Shown here piece after piece: positions 50,101 to 58,206 of a stretch of 64,000 nucleotides of DNA. The notes below the pieces were generated by a model that made no database searches, was not told the DNA's origin, and was given only the letters and a program-made list of their open reading frames with translations. The position numbers were made by a program, and so were the translations under genes. The stretch's first letter is position 1; each line of letters starts with the position of its first letter. Source of the stretch: Desulfocicer sp963675955 (GTDB lineage: Bacteria; Desulfobacterota; Desulfobacteria; Desulfobacterales; Desulfobacteraceae); contig CAXXVR010000004.1 of the NCBI GenBank assembly GCA_963675955.2, positions 248,001 to 312,000 of the forward strand, read 5' to 3'.

Positions 50101-51510
50101 ATGGTGCATCATCCCCTGGAAGAAGAGCGGGGTCTTGATGCCCATTCGGATCTTTTCAGTCCTGGTTATTTCAAGGTTTCCATATTGGGCAGGGCTGTTT
50201 TCACGGTTAAAGCCGATGCCGATCTTTTCACCACCAGGGTTGAAGACCCACCCATGGAAAATCTTCAATCTTCAGCTTCCCCCCCGGCATCTTCCCATTT
50301 CATGGAAACGGTGGCCCGAAACCTCAATGCGTATCTGGTGCACCGGGGCCGGGATAAAAGCGTTATTGCCGGATATCCCTGGTTCCTGGACTGGGGTCGG
50401 GACAGCCTGATTTTCTGCCGGGCATTGATTGAAGGCGGGCATTTTGAAGATGCAAAGGCCATTTTACGCCTGTTCGGTCAGTATGAACAAAGCGGTACCC
50501 TGCCTAACATGATCTGCGGTAAAAATGCTGAAAATAGAGAAACCTCCGATGCTCCCCTGTGGTTTTTTGCCGCCTGCAGTGAGCTTGTGGAAAAAGACGG
50601 AGAGGCCTTTCTTGATGAAGTCCTGGCCGGGCGGACGGTGGCACAGATTCTGATTTCCATGGCCAGATCCTTTGTTAAGGGAACGGACACGGGTGTGGTC
50701 ATGGATCCTGACACGGCACTTATTTTCAGTCCCTCCCATTTTACCTGGATGGATACCAACTTTCCGGCGGGCACCCCGCGTCAGGGATATCCCGTTGAGA
50801 TTCAGGCCCTGTGGTACCACGCCCTTTGTTTCCTGGCACGCCTTGACACATCCCCGGGAGAACCTGCCTGGTTGACTCTGGCTGCCCGGGTTCAGGCAAG
50901 TGTAACACGGTATTACTTTCTGGAAGACCGTGGGTATTTTGCCGACTGTCTGCATGCAGAGCCCGGTACGGGTGCGGTCCAGGCCCAGGTGGATGACGCG
51001 CTTCGGCCCAATCAGCTGTTTTTATTGACCCTGGATGTGGTTAAAGACCCGGCCCTTGCCATGCCCTGCCTGGATGCCTGTATGACCCTGCTGGTTCCCG
51101 GTGCCATCCGAAGTCTTGCCGATGCACCGGTGTCATTTCCCCTTCCCATTGTATCCAATGGCAATGTTTTAAATGATCCATATCATCCTTACGCCGGTGA
51201 ATACAAAGGTGATGAAGACAGCCAGCGAAAACCTGCATATCATAACGGGACGGCCTGGACATGGCCCTTTCCGGTGTTCTGTGAAGCCTGGGCAGGGGTT
51301 TATGATGATCCCGGGGGGACAGAAACGGCCCTGGCCCTTCTGGGAAGTGCTTCTGAATTAATGAAAAAGGGCTGTGTGGGCCATCTTCCTGAAATCCTGG
51401 ATGGCAATTCTCCCCACCATCCAAGGGGATGCGATGCCCAGGCCTGGGGAAGCAGCGAATTTTACCGTGTATGGATAAAACTTGACAAAAATGAAATCGC
51501 AGGAATATAA
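47197..51510 (+). CDS. Two-domain glycogen debranching enzyme (GH13-like plus GH133-like)
   Basis: 1437 aa from ATG 47197, which follows GGGGGT; a TTG at 47182 is an alternative. Residues about 175-520 form a GH13-type barrel: LQLLPVHPTPTTYARMGRYG, ILDIAINHTGWA, the nucleophile in VDGFRCDAGYM, a Glu in FFLEGLGGG and FAETHDNPRL. About 620-1020 are beta-rich. The C-terminal part (about 1045-1437) is the amylo-1,6-glucosidase domain (YPWFLDWGRDSLIFCRALIE, NGTAWTWPFPVFCEAW). This order resembles the eukaryotic bifunctional debranching enzyme; common bacterial GH133 proteins lack the GH13 part. It would act on glycogen in the cytoplasm. Followed by glgA after 72 bp. Confidence 0.85.
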   Translation: MVVQYPEPGRALVMFCGDSITFTLDLISDTPGQAFVRTDLGRAEVSRQEIIDRVDKGDINLNGAWHDVKMVRRSASRFSITLPLYELGHFRAKCFFMGKDKEVPVWPRGDNTVINVESAGSCCANIIYNAFVRQFGTAKWPREPMVPQEQEMIQTLEAKGYTVIPESGKFRDLIKEVDFIFGELGCRVLQLLPVHPTPTTYARMGRYGSPYAALNFTDVDPALVEFDPLATPLEQFMELADAVHFHCGYLILDIAINHTGWAASIHEHHPEWLVRGEDGKIEVPGAWGVKWEDLTKLDYARLELWQYMADIFLCWCRRRVDGFRCDAGYMIPLPAWEYIVARVRKEYPDTVFFLEGLGGGIHATCDLLNTANLNWAYSELFQNYQQKEIEDYLPQAMEISEKYGLMIHFAETHDNPRLAGVSQVYARMRTAISALFSVCGGFGFSAGVEWFATEKMDVHEATSLNWGAEENQIDHIRQLNFILRNHITFGQDTRLAFVHQDTQNALALARIHEPSQTRLLIAANLDCENSQTVSWSPVNWNMDGARAMDLITETWMDIQISDTLQSIVMAPGQVMALCPEKENNDSWVKASPPMCRMPRRVLDQKLKARAMKLFKVFQGFKDLGDFDVNAGAAQLIHDPVAFCHSLNVGGKESRLVTWNWEVDTRRTVMVPPGYCLLVMAHKNFRADIRRTDGDLVETLGYEEALPMESGMFFAIFPPLETQSFHQRVTFRIRVFENGNTREQSSSLLYLASPRTLTFQPHFPRQKIMADPSLKFLDVNGRGAMLRASAWWGRLESRYDGLLCANLNPEFPENRWMLLSRYRIWAVYQGYSRELTLDCLETFSCNHDGGGGRWRFNVPTCEGRHFIIELMLWMPNGHNQVFLKITRMAARDHALFLEDHIPVTLIIRPDIEDRSFHDTVKAWTGPEDAWESALVSRSNGIRFEPVPGQRGLDLHMEGGQFIFEPEWTYMVHHPLEEERGLDAHSDLFSPGYFKVSILGRAVFTVKADADLFTTRVEDPPMENLQSSASPPASSHFMETVARNLNAYLVHRGRDKSVIAGYPWFLDWGRDSLIFCRALIEGGHFEDAKAILRLFGQYEQSGTLPNMICGKNAENRETSDAPLWFFAACSELVEKDGEAFLDEVLAGRTVAQILISMARSFVKGTDTGVVMDPDTALIFSPSHFTWMDTNFPAGTPRQGYPVEIQALWYHALCFLARLDTSPGEPAWLTLAARVQASVTRYYFLEDRGYFADCLHAEPGTGAVQAQVDDALRPNQLFLLTLDVVKDPALAMPCLDACMTLLVPGAIRSLADAPVSFPLPIVSNGNVLNDPYHPYAGEYKGDEDSQRKPAYHNGTAWTWPFPVFCEAWAGVYDDPGGTETALALLGSASELMKKGCVGHLPEILDGNSPHHPRGCDAQAWGSSEFYRVWIKLDKNEIAGI

Positions 51511-51582
51511 AATGTTTTAATAAACGCCACATGGCAGGCGTAAATTTGTCATTTTAAGCTGTTTTTTTAAAGGCAGGTAAAA

Positions 51583-53085
51583 ATGAAAAAATCAAAACCC
51601 CGTGTTCTTATTGTAACTCCTGAAGTGACATACCTTCCCGAAGGCATGGGGAACATGTCCAATTTCTGTGCCAAAGCAGGGGGGCTTGCCGATGTGTCCG
51701 CCGCCCTTATCAGCTCGCTTTTTGATCTGGGGGGGGATGTGCATGTGGCCCTTCCCGATTATCGATCGTTGTTTGACGGGTATCTGCCCAAGCTGTTTCA
51801 TAAGGAATTGAAACGCATCAAACAACGCATCGAAGACAAGCGAATTCATCTGGCAGAGGATCGGGTATTTTATTATCTCACCCATGTGTATTCCGGATAC
51901 TATGAAACCAACCTGAAGGTCTCCCTTGCTTTCCAGCGGGAGGTGATGAATTACATCATTCCCCGGGTGAACCCCGACATAATTCACTGCAACGACTGGA
52001 TGACGGGACTGGTTCCGGCCATGGCAAGACAGATGGGTATTCCCTGTCTGTTCACCATACATAACATTCACACCGTGACGGCTACCCTGGAGCAAATTGA
52101 AGACCGGGGAATTGATGCGGCTGCCTTCTGGCACCATCTGTACTACAGAAATCCTCCAGATTGTTATGAGGAGAGTCGAGGCCACAACCCGGTGGATTTT
52201 CTCACCTCTGGTATATTTGCAGCCCATCATGTCAACACGGTGAGTCCCACCTTTCTAACTGAGATTATCAATAACCAGCATCCCTTTGTGGAACCCTGCA
52301 TTCGCCAGGAGCTTGCCAATAAGTGGCATGCCGGTTGTGCTGACGGGGTGTTGAACGCCCCGGACCCAGAGTTTAATCCGGCCATAGATGAAATGGTGGC
52401 CTACAATTACGGACCGAAAAATCACCGGTATAAAAAACTGGAAAACAAGCGTCATCTCCAGGATATGCTGAACCTTCAATTAGATGACAACGCCCCTCTT
52501 TTTTTCTGGCCTTCTCGTCTGGACCCGGTTCAAAAAGGGTGTCAGCTCATGGCCGATATTCTTTTTGATGTGGTTTCCGCTTACTGGGATACCAATATTC
52601 AGCTGGTGTTTGTGGCCAATGGTCCCTTTCAGAAATATTTCACTGAGATTGTGGATTATCATGGCCTTCACCGGCGGATATCTGTAAATGATTTCACCGA
52701 AGCCCTGTCCCATCAGGCCTTTGCAGCGGCCGATTTTCTTTTGATGCCGTCCTCCTTTGAACCTTGTGGACTTCCCCAGATGACCGGGTGTATTTATGGC
52801 ACCCTGCCCATTGTGTTTGACACCGGCGGCCTTCACGACACGGTTCGGCATCTGGATCCATATAATAACACCGGAAATGGCTTTGTTTTTGAGGTGCATG
52901 ATCCGGGCGGTTTTCGCTGGGCAGTGGACCAGGCCATGGCGTTTCATCGCCTTGATCCTGAGTTAAAAGAACAGCAGATTTCCCGGATAATGACCCAGAG
53001 TGTTCTTGAATTCAGCCACACGGCCTGTGCCGCCAAATACATTGAAATCTATGAAAAAATGCTCAGAAGGCCCTTCATTGTCTGA
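51583..53085 (+). CDS. glgA: Glycogen synthase
   Basis: 500 aa. GT5-type glucosyltransferase that extends alpha-1,4 chains from ADP- or UDP-glucose. The nucleotide-sugar motif is KAGGLADVSAALISSL (about 28-43), CNDWMTG lies in the N-terminal half, and the C-terminal half has LLMPSSFEPCGLPQMTGCIY (about 387-406) with TGGLHDTV. ATG 51583 follows AAAGGCAGG. Its 3' end overlaps glgB by 35 bp. No glgC is present here. Confidence 0.93.
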   Translation: MKKSKPRVLIVTPEVTYLPEGMGNMSNFCAKAGGLADVSAALISSLFDLGGDVHVALPDYRSLFDGYLPKLFHKELKRIKQRIEDKRIHLAEDRVFYYLTHVYSGYYETNLKVSLAFQREVMNYIIPRVNPDIIHCNDWMTGLVPAMARQMGIPCLFTIHNIHTVTATLEQIEDRGIDAAAFWHHLYYRNPPDCYEESRGHNPVDFLTSGIFAAHHVNTVSPTFLTEIINNQHPFVEPCIRQELANKWHAGCADGVLNAPDPEFNPAIDEMVAYNYGPKNHRYKKLENKRHLQDMLNLQLDDNAPLFFWPSRLDPVQKGCQLMADILFDVVSAYWDTNIQLVFVANGPFQKYFTEIVDYHGLHRRISVNDFTEALSHQAFAAADFLLMPSSFEPCGLPQMTGCIYGTLPIVFDTGGLHDTVRHLDPYNNTGNGFVFEVHDPGGFRWAVDQAMAFHRLDPELKEQQISRIMTQSVLEFSHTACAAKYIEIYEKMLRRPFIV

Positions 53086-55096
53086 TCTCGGACTTTTCAA
53101 CGATCCCGGTCTTGTGCCCCATAAAAAGGTGATTCACCATCGTCTGGATCGGGTGAGGGCCATGGAAGAAAGTCTGCTTTCCCCCGGTTTTCATACCCTG
53201 TATGATCTGGCCGATTATCATGAGAGATTTGGCCTGCATCTAAGGGGGGAACAATGGTGCTTCAGGGAATGGGCACCCAATGCAACCGCGGTGTACATCA
53301 TCGGGGACATGACCAACTGGCAGAAAATGGAATCGTTCCGCCTGAAACCTTCACAGAACCCGGGTATCTGGGAGGGATGGTTTGATGTAAAGACCTTCTG
53401 TCATGGCCAGCATTATCGACTCCGGGTGGCGTGGCCGGGAGGGGAGGGTGACCGCATCCCCACGGCGACTGTCCGGGTGGTTCAAGATAACCATACCCTT
53501 ATCTTTAATGCCCAGGTGTGGTGTCCGCCGGTTTCCTATTCATGGAAAAATCCCAATTTTACTCCCCCAAAAGAACCCCTTCTTATCTATGAAGCCCATG
53601 TGGGCATGGCCCAGGAAGAGGGCAGGGTGGGTTCCTACCAGGCCTTTGAACAGCATATCTTACCCCGGGTGGCCCATGCCGGATATAACACACTGCAACT
53701 CATGGCCATCCAGGAGCATCCCTATTATGGCTCCTTTGGTTACCATGTATCCAGTTTTTTTGCGCCATCCTCCCGGTTCGGTACCCCGGAAGAGTTAAAG
53801 CAGCTGGTGGATACGGCCCACGGTATGGGTATCCGGGTCATCATGGATCTGGTGCACTCCCATGCCGTTAAAAATGAAGTTGAAGGGCTTGGCTGTTTTG
53901 ACGGTACCCGGCATCAGTTCTTCCATGGGGGGCAGCGGGGGCTTCACTCGCTGTGGGATTCATACTGCTTTAATTATGGTAAACGCCAGGTACTTGGTTT
54001 TCTGCTGTCCAATTGCCGGTACTGGTTGGAAGAGTTTAAAATGGACGGGTTCCGGTTTGACGGTATCACCTCCATGCTGTTCATGGACCATGGCATCGGC
54101 AAAGCCTTTACAAGCTACGAGGACTATTACCGGGAAGGGGAGGTGGATGAAGACGCCCTTGGCTATCTTTTTCTTGCCAATAAACTCATCCATGACATTT
54201 CCCCGGAGGCGGTAACCATTGCCGAGGAAGTCAGTGGTTACCCGGGCATTGCTGCACCTCAGCCCCTTGGGGGTACCGGGTTTGATTACCGGTTTGCCAT
54301 GGGGGTTCCCGATTACTGGATTCGGCTGTTAAAAGAGCTAAAGGATGAGGACTGGCCCCTTGGTTCCCTGTGGTATGAACTCAATGCCCGCCGGGAGGAT
54401 GAAAAGAGCATCAGTTATGCTGAGTCCCATGACCAGGCCCTGGTGGGGGATCAGACCCTTTTTATGCGTCTCATGGGAGAACATATTTACCATGGCATGT
54501 GGGGAACCACACCCGATATTCACACCTTCCGGGCTTTGGCACTGCACCGGATGATCCGCCTGATAACCCTTGCAACAGCCGGGGATGGTTATCTTAATTT
54601 CATGGGTAATGAATTTGGCCACCCAGAATGGATTGATTTCCCCGGGGCACACAATAACTGGTCCTATCATTATGCCCGCCGTCAGTGGTCTCTGAGAGAC
54701 AATCCCGATCTTTATTTTTCCAGATTGGCAAACTTTGACCGGGCAATGTTAAACACGTTAAAGTCCTTTAACATTCCCCGGGGGGGCAGGGCGCAACTGT
54801 GCCATATCCATGAAGATGACAAAGTCGTGGCCTTTTTCCGGGAAAATATTTTATTTGTGTTTAATTTTAATGCCACCGTTTCCCACAATGATTATCCGCT
54901 TCTGGTTCCACCGGGCAGGTATGGCATGATCCTCAATACGGATGAAAAGCCCTTTGGGGGGCAGGAGCGTCTGAAGTCTGGCCAGGTACACTTTACCATG
55001 CCATCATGGGATAGGGGGGAACAACGGCATCTGCTGCGTCTTTATCTGCCCACCCGCACGGCTCTGGTGCTTTTGATGGTGGATTCCCCCCGCTGA
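53051..55096 (+). CDS. glgB: Glycogen branching enzyme
   Basis: 681 aa from ATG 53051; the open frame starts at 53000 inside glgA. CBM48 domain at about 70-170 (CFREWAPNATAVYIIGDMTN), then the GH13 barrel: GYNTLQLMAIQEHPYYGSFG, IMDLVHSHA, nucleophile in DGFRFDGITSMLF, acid Glu in EEVSGYPG, and YAESHDQALVGD. These match the GH13_8 (eukaryotic and some bacterial) type of branching enzyme. It makes alpha-1,6 branches. Translationally coupled to glgA. Confidence 0.92.
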   Translation: MKKCSEGPSLSDLGLFNDPGLVPHKKVIHHRLDRVRAMEESLLSPGFHTLYDLADYHERFGLHLRGEQWCFREWAPNATAVYIIGDMTNWQKMESFRLKPSQNPGIWEGWFDVKTFCHGQHYRLRVAWPGGEGDRIPTATVRVVQDNHTLIFNAQVWCPPVSYSWKNPNFTPPKEPLLIYEAHVGMAQEEGRVGSYQAFEQHILPRVAHAGYNTLQLMAIQEHPYYGSFGYHVSSFFAPSSRFGTPEELKQLVDTAHGMGIRVIMDLVHSHAVKNEVEGLGCFDGTRHQFFHGGQRGLHSLWDSYCFNYGKRQVLGFLLSNCRYWLEEFKMDGFRFDGITSMLFMDHGIGKAFTSYEDYYREGEVDEDALGYLFLANKLIHDISPEAVTIAEEVSGYPGIAAPQPLGGTGFDYRFAMGVPDYWIRLLKELKDEDWPLGSLWYELNARREDEKSISYAESHDQALVGDQTLFMRLMGEHIYHGMWGTTPDIHTFRALALHRMIRLITLATAGDGYLNFMGNEFGHPEWIDFPGAHNNWSYHYARRQWSLRDNPDLYFSRLANFDRAMLNTLKSFNIPRGGRAQLCHIHEDDKVVAFFRENILFVFNFNATVSHNDYPLLVPPGRYGMILNTDEKPFGGQERLKSGQVHFTMPSWDRGEQRHLLRLYLPTRTALVLLMVDSPR

Positions 55097-55146
55097 TCTT
55101 CTGATGTTAATTTGATTTGGGTGTGCCCTGACCTTCAGCCTTTATG

Positions 55147-55211
55147 GTGGTGGTCATGACATCGGCCAGATATCATAATCTGGTGGGGGCTGGTCACAAC
55201 ATGGGCCAGTC
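55147..55211 (-). repeat. Dispersed R repeat, copy 9 (reverse, doubled)
   Basis: In reverse, GGTGGTCATGACATCGGCCA then GATATCATAATCTGGTGGGG, then GCTGGTCACAACATGGGCCA. Two copies of the GGTCAYRACATSGGCCA end occur 40 bp apart, so the element looks like two tandem right ends. It lies between the convergent glgB and MFS genes. Confidence 0.55.
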
Positions 55212-55227
55212 GTTCGATCCCATGGGC

Positions 55228-56394
55228 TCAGTCTCTGGTTTGATCTGGCTGATTTCTGGCCAATTGATGGTTGATCTGTTGCACCAGCATTAAAGAAACA
55301 AAGCTCATGGCTGCTCCGCCGATGAAGGGAATCCGATAATCAACCAGCCATAAAAGCCCCCCGATCACCGGCAGTACCACGGCGGCAATGTGGTTAATGG
55401 TAAATCCCACGGCCATGCTGGGGGCAATGTCTTCCGGGGATGCAATCTTCTGGAAAAAGGTCCGGATGGCAATGGCAAAGTTAAAAAAGATGTGATCTGC
55501 AATATAAAGAAATCCCACCACAAGCTTTGAATCCACCACCGCATAGGCAATAAAAATAAAAATCAGGCTAAAGTACTCCAGGGAAAGTACCTTTCTTTCT
55601 CCGTATTTTACAATGCATCGACCAATGAACGGGCTTAAAAAATAATTGATGACATTGTTGAGCATGAACAATATGACAATTTCCCGGATGGAAAACTCAA
55701 ATTTTTTCACCAGCAGGAACACCGCAAAGGAGGTGAAAATCTGACGTCTGGCCCCGGCCATGAATGTCAGGAGATAGTAAAGCCAGTATCGTTTTTTAAA
55801 AATCATATCCTTTCGCTGGGGGGGCAAAAATTTATCCGTGGGATTTTGGGTCAGGGTATAAAGACCAACGGCAAGCATGCCGCCACCTGCCAGGAGATAA
55901 AGTCCGGTGTAGGAAAAATGTGGGGCTGCCAGAAACACCAGTATTCCCGCCATGATATTGCTTAAAGCGGCAAGACTTCGAAGTTTGCCAAACACAATGG
56001 GGGCGGTCTGGGTATCAAAATATTGCAGCGTCAACGACTGGTTGGTGGTTTCAAAGTAGTGAAAGCCGAAACTCATGAGCAAAGTGGTGAACATTAACCC
56101 ATAAAATGTGGGAAACACACCAGTGGCCCCCACCCCCAGGCCCATGATAATAACGGAAAGGGCAGAGAGTCGATGCTCTTTGATGATTAACAGTAGATAC
56201 ACCACCAGAAGCGATAGAAATCCGGGAAGTTCCCGCACCGATTGCAGAACCCCCACATGTCCCCCGTCCAGATGGATGACATTCACGGCAAAATTATCAA
56301 AAAGGGTACGCCAAACGTGCAGACCTGCGGTGGAGGCGATGACCAGGAGCATCAGGTAAATGTACATGGGATTTTTGTGCAGGGATATTTTCAT
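55228..56394 (-). CDS. Major facilitator superfamily transporter
   Basis: 388 aa, minus strand. About 11-12 membrane helices are visible, with short loops; the first is PMYIYLMLLVIASTAGLHVW. The central loop (about 180-205) is charged (NPTDKFLPPQRKDMIFKKRY). Motif A-like residues are in FLSPFIGRCIVKYGERKV. The substrate cannot be told from the sequence. Convergent with glgB. Confidence 0.8.
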   Translation of the reverse strand: MKISLHKNPMYIYLMLLVIASTAGLHVWRTLFDNFAVNVIHLDGGHVGVLQSVRELPGFLSLLVVYLLLIIKEHRLSALSVIIMGLGVGATGVFPTFYGLMFTTLLMSFGFHYFETTNQSLTLQYFDTQTAPIVFGKLRSLAALSNIMAGILVFLAAPHFSYTGLYLLAGGGMLAVGLYTLTQNPTDKFLPPQRKDMIFKKRYWLYYLLTFMAGARRQIFTSFAVFLLVKKFEFSIREIVILFMLNNVINYFLSPFIGRCIVKYGERKVLSLEYFSLIFIFIAYAVVDSKLVVGFLYIADHIFFNFAIAIRTFFQKIASPEDIAPSMAVGFTINHIAAVVLPVIGGLLWLVDYRIPFIGGAAMSFVSLMLVQQINHQLARNQPDQTRD

Positions 56395-56531
56395 GATAAC
56401 CTCTTTGAATGGTTACTCCCGTCGTTGTATGCAATTTTCAGGCATCACATTTTGTTTTTAAAGTAACGGTTTGGCCCGTTGCAGAAAGGGTGATAAATGT
56501 GTTACAGGAGTGTGGTGGTCAATTGTTTTTG

Positions 56532-56618
56532 AGGCCTTGGTCAGAACATGGGTCCCTTTGGTCCATGACCCCTTTGGCCCACCAAATAATGATGAGTGGG
56601 CCATGTTATGACCAAGCT
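56532..56618 (+). repeat. Dispersed R repeat, copy 10 (palindromic form)
   Basis: GAGGCCTTGGTCAGAACATG at the left and CATGTTATGACCAAGCTC at the right (to 56618) are near-perfect inverted repeats. Between them GGTCCATGACCCC and TTGGCCCACCAAATAATGAT with GAGTGGGCCA, so the element forms nested hairpins. Confidence 0.75.
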
Positions 56619-56742
56619 CTGTTTTTGAAAGGCAGCGATCTATCCTTTCTGAAAACTTTTTATGTGTCAGATTCAGAGCCAATATGCAAGAGAAATATGG
56701 TGCTTTTTTACCCACATGGGACCACGGATGGGCTTAAATACC

Positions 56743-56924
56743 GCCCCCAAGGGTCACCCGATCCGGCCCCGGACCGTCGGCGGCCCTTTTGCCCTGCCGG
56801 TCTAAAGTGCAGGAACTGCGGTCTGGTTTGTCCTCAAACAGCCTGCGCTTCTTAACGCCCGGCAGGGTAAAAGGGCTGATCGCCTTTGGCTCCTAATGGG
56901 CCGGACCGGGTGACCCTTGGGGGC
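56743..56924. mobile_element. MITE-like 182-bp palindromic element
   Basis: The left end (56743-56769, GCCCCCAAGGGTCACCCGAT plus CCGGCCC) is inverted at the right (56898-56924) with one mismatch in 27. Further inside, GCCCTTTTGCCCTGCCGG pairs with CCGGCAGGGTAAAAGGGC, and AAGTGCAGG pairs with CCTGCGCTT. Nearly the whole element is a long stem-loop. There is no transposase and no clear target-site duplication. Single copy in this window. Confidence 0.7.
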
Positions 56925-56943
56925 TCTGCTGTCGACAATTTTT

Positions 56944-56978
56944 GGGCTTGTCACAACATGTGCCGTCCGTCACAGCAT
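56944..56978 (-). repeat. Dispersed R repeat, copy 11 (reverse, short)
   Basis: GGGCTTGTCACAACATGTGC then CGTCCGTCACAGCAT. Its reverse complement matches the R core right end (GTGACGG, GGC, CATGTTGTGAC, AAGCCC). Just before the PatB-type gene. Confidence 0.6.
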
Positions 56979-57008
56979 AAAATAAAATATTAAAGAGGAA
57001 TTTTTTCG

Positions 57009-58151
57009 ATGTTTAATTTTGATAAAATAATCGATCGACGGGGAACCGGCGGTGAAAAATGGGACAAATACCAGGGACAGGATGTCATTCCCATGTGGGT
57101 GGCAGACATGGACTTTCAGGTACCACCGGCGGTGACAAAGGCTCTTCAGGAGCGTGTTGACCATGGTATTTATGGATATCCCGGGCGGGATCATGCCCTG
57201 GAAAACGTGGTGGAACAACGCCTGAAACGCTGCTTTGGATGGGAGATCAGCAAAGACTGGATTGTATGGCTGCCGGGTCTTGTCAGCGGTATCAATGCCA
57301 TGTGTTATGCCTTCAGTGAGCCTGGCGATGATATCATGACCACCATTCCGGTATATCCCCCATTTCTGGCAGCACCGGGTAATTCCGGTAAAAACTGCAT
57401 TAAGGTTCCCATGGTTTTGGAAAAAGACAGATATGTGCTTGATTTTAAAGCCATAGAGCAGTCAATCACCGACAAAACCCGTATTTTCATCCTATGCAGT
57501 CCCTACAATCCTTGCGGAACTGTTTTTACAAAAGAGGAACTTGCCCGCCTGGTAAGCATTTGTCATGCCCATGATATATTGCTGCTGTCCGATGAAATCC
57601 ATGCTGATTTTATCCTGGATGAAGATGCATACCATTGCCCCACATGGATGTGCGACCCCAAGGCCCCGGACCAGACCATAACCCTCATGGCCCCAAGCAA
57701 AACCTTTAACATCCCGGGTTTGAGCTGCTCCTTTGCCGTGATTTCCAATGATGCCCTGAGAAAAAAATTCCAGGATTTCAGCCGGGGTCTTTTACCCCAT
57801 GTGAACTGCATGGGGCTTCTGGCTGCCCGGGCCGCCTTTGAATCCGGAGATGAATGGCTGGCCCAGCTGATTCAATACCTGAAAGTAAATCGGGATTATG
57901 TATATCAGCGCATAAACAAAATACCGGGACTATCCATGAAACCTGTGTCTTCCACCTATCTTGCATGGATTGACGCCAGAGCACTTAATCTGGAAAACCC
58001 GGCCCGGTACTTTGAATCCATGGGCGTGGGACTCAATGACGGGGCCACCTTTGACGCAAAAGGATATGTGCGGTTAAACTTCGGCTGTCCCATGGCCACC
58101 CTGAAACGGGGACTGGATCGTATGGAGAAAGCCGTTTACAAAATATCTTAA
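57009..58151 (+). CDS. PatB/MalY-type PLP-dependent C-S lyase/aminotransferase
   Basis: 380 aa, fold-type I PLP enzyme. N-terminus FDKIIDRRGTGGEKWDKYQG with MWVADMDFQVPPAVTKAL is the MalY/PatB pattern. The PLP lysine is in APSKTFNIPGLSCSFAVISN (about 238-257), and other PLP contacts are in CSPYNPCGTVF and LLSDEIHADF. These enzymes cleave cystathionine or cysteine conjugates, or act as aminotransferases. ATG 57009 follows AGAGGAA. Confidence 0.9.
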   Translation: MFNFDKIIDRRGTGGEKWDKYQGQDVIPMWVADMDFQVPPAVTKALQERVDHGIYGYPGRDHALENVVEQRLKRCFGWEISKDWIVWLPGLVSGINAMCYAFSEPGDDIMTTIPVYPPFLAAPGNSGKNCIKVPMVLEKDRYVLDFKAIEQSITDKTRIFILCSPYNPCGTVFTKEELARLVSICHAHDILLLSDEIHADFILDEDAYHCPTWMCDPKAPDQTITLMAPSKTFNIPGLSCSFAVISNDALRKKFQDFSRGLLPHVNCMGLLAARAAFESGDEWLAQLIQYLKVNRDYVYQRINKIPGLSMKPVSSTYLAWIDARALNLENPARYFESMGVGLNDGATFDAKGYVRLNFGCPMATLKRGLDRMEKAVYKIS

Positions 58152-58206
58152 CTGCTGATTGTATTCACATTATGATATATGAATCCCATGAAAATGAGCA
58201 ATTAAC

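Larger units (their letters stand above)
56395..57008. other. 614-bp intergenic region with three repeats
   Basis: Between divergent MFS and PatB-type genes. It holds an R copy with both ends inverted (56532-56618), a MITE-like palindrome (56743-56924) and a short R copy (56944-56978). A 148-codon frame crosses the repeats and has no family resemblance. Confidence 0.7.

Noticed and set aside
56409..56855. 148-codon frame between MFS and PatB-type genes
   Set aside because: Made of R and MITE-like repeats; no family features.
56743..56924. Integron attC site
   Set aside because: The stem-loop is long and symmetric with 27-bp ends; the RYYYAAC and GTTRRRY core sites are not in the required order, and no integrase or cassette is nearby.
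2579..56978. CRISPR array as an explanation for the repeated palindromes
   Set aside because: Copies are far apart, in both orientations, of unequal length, and there are no regular spacers or cas genes.
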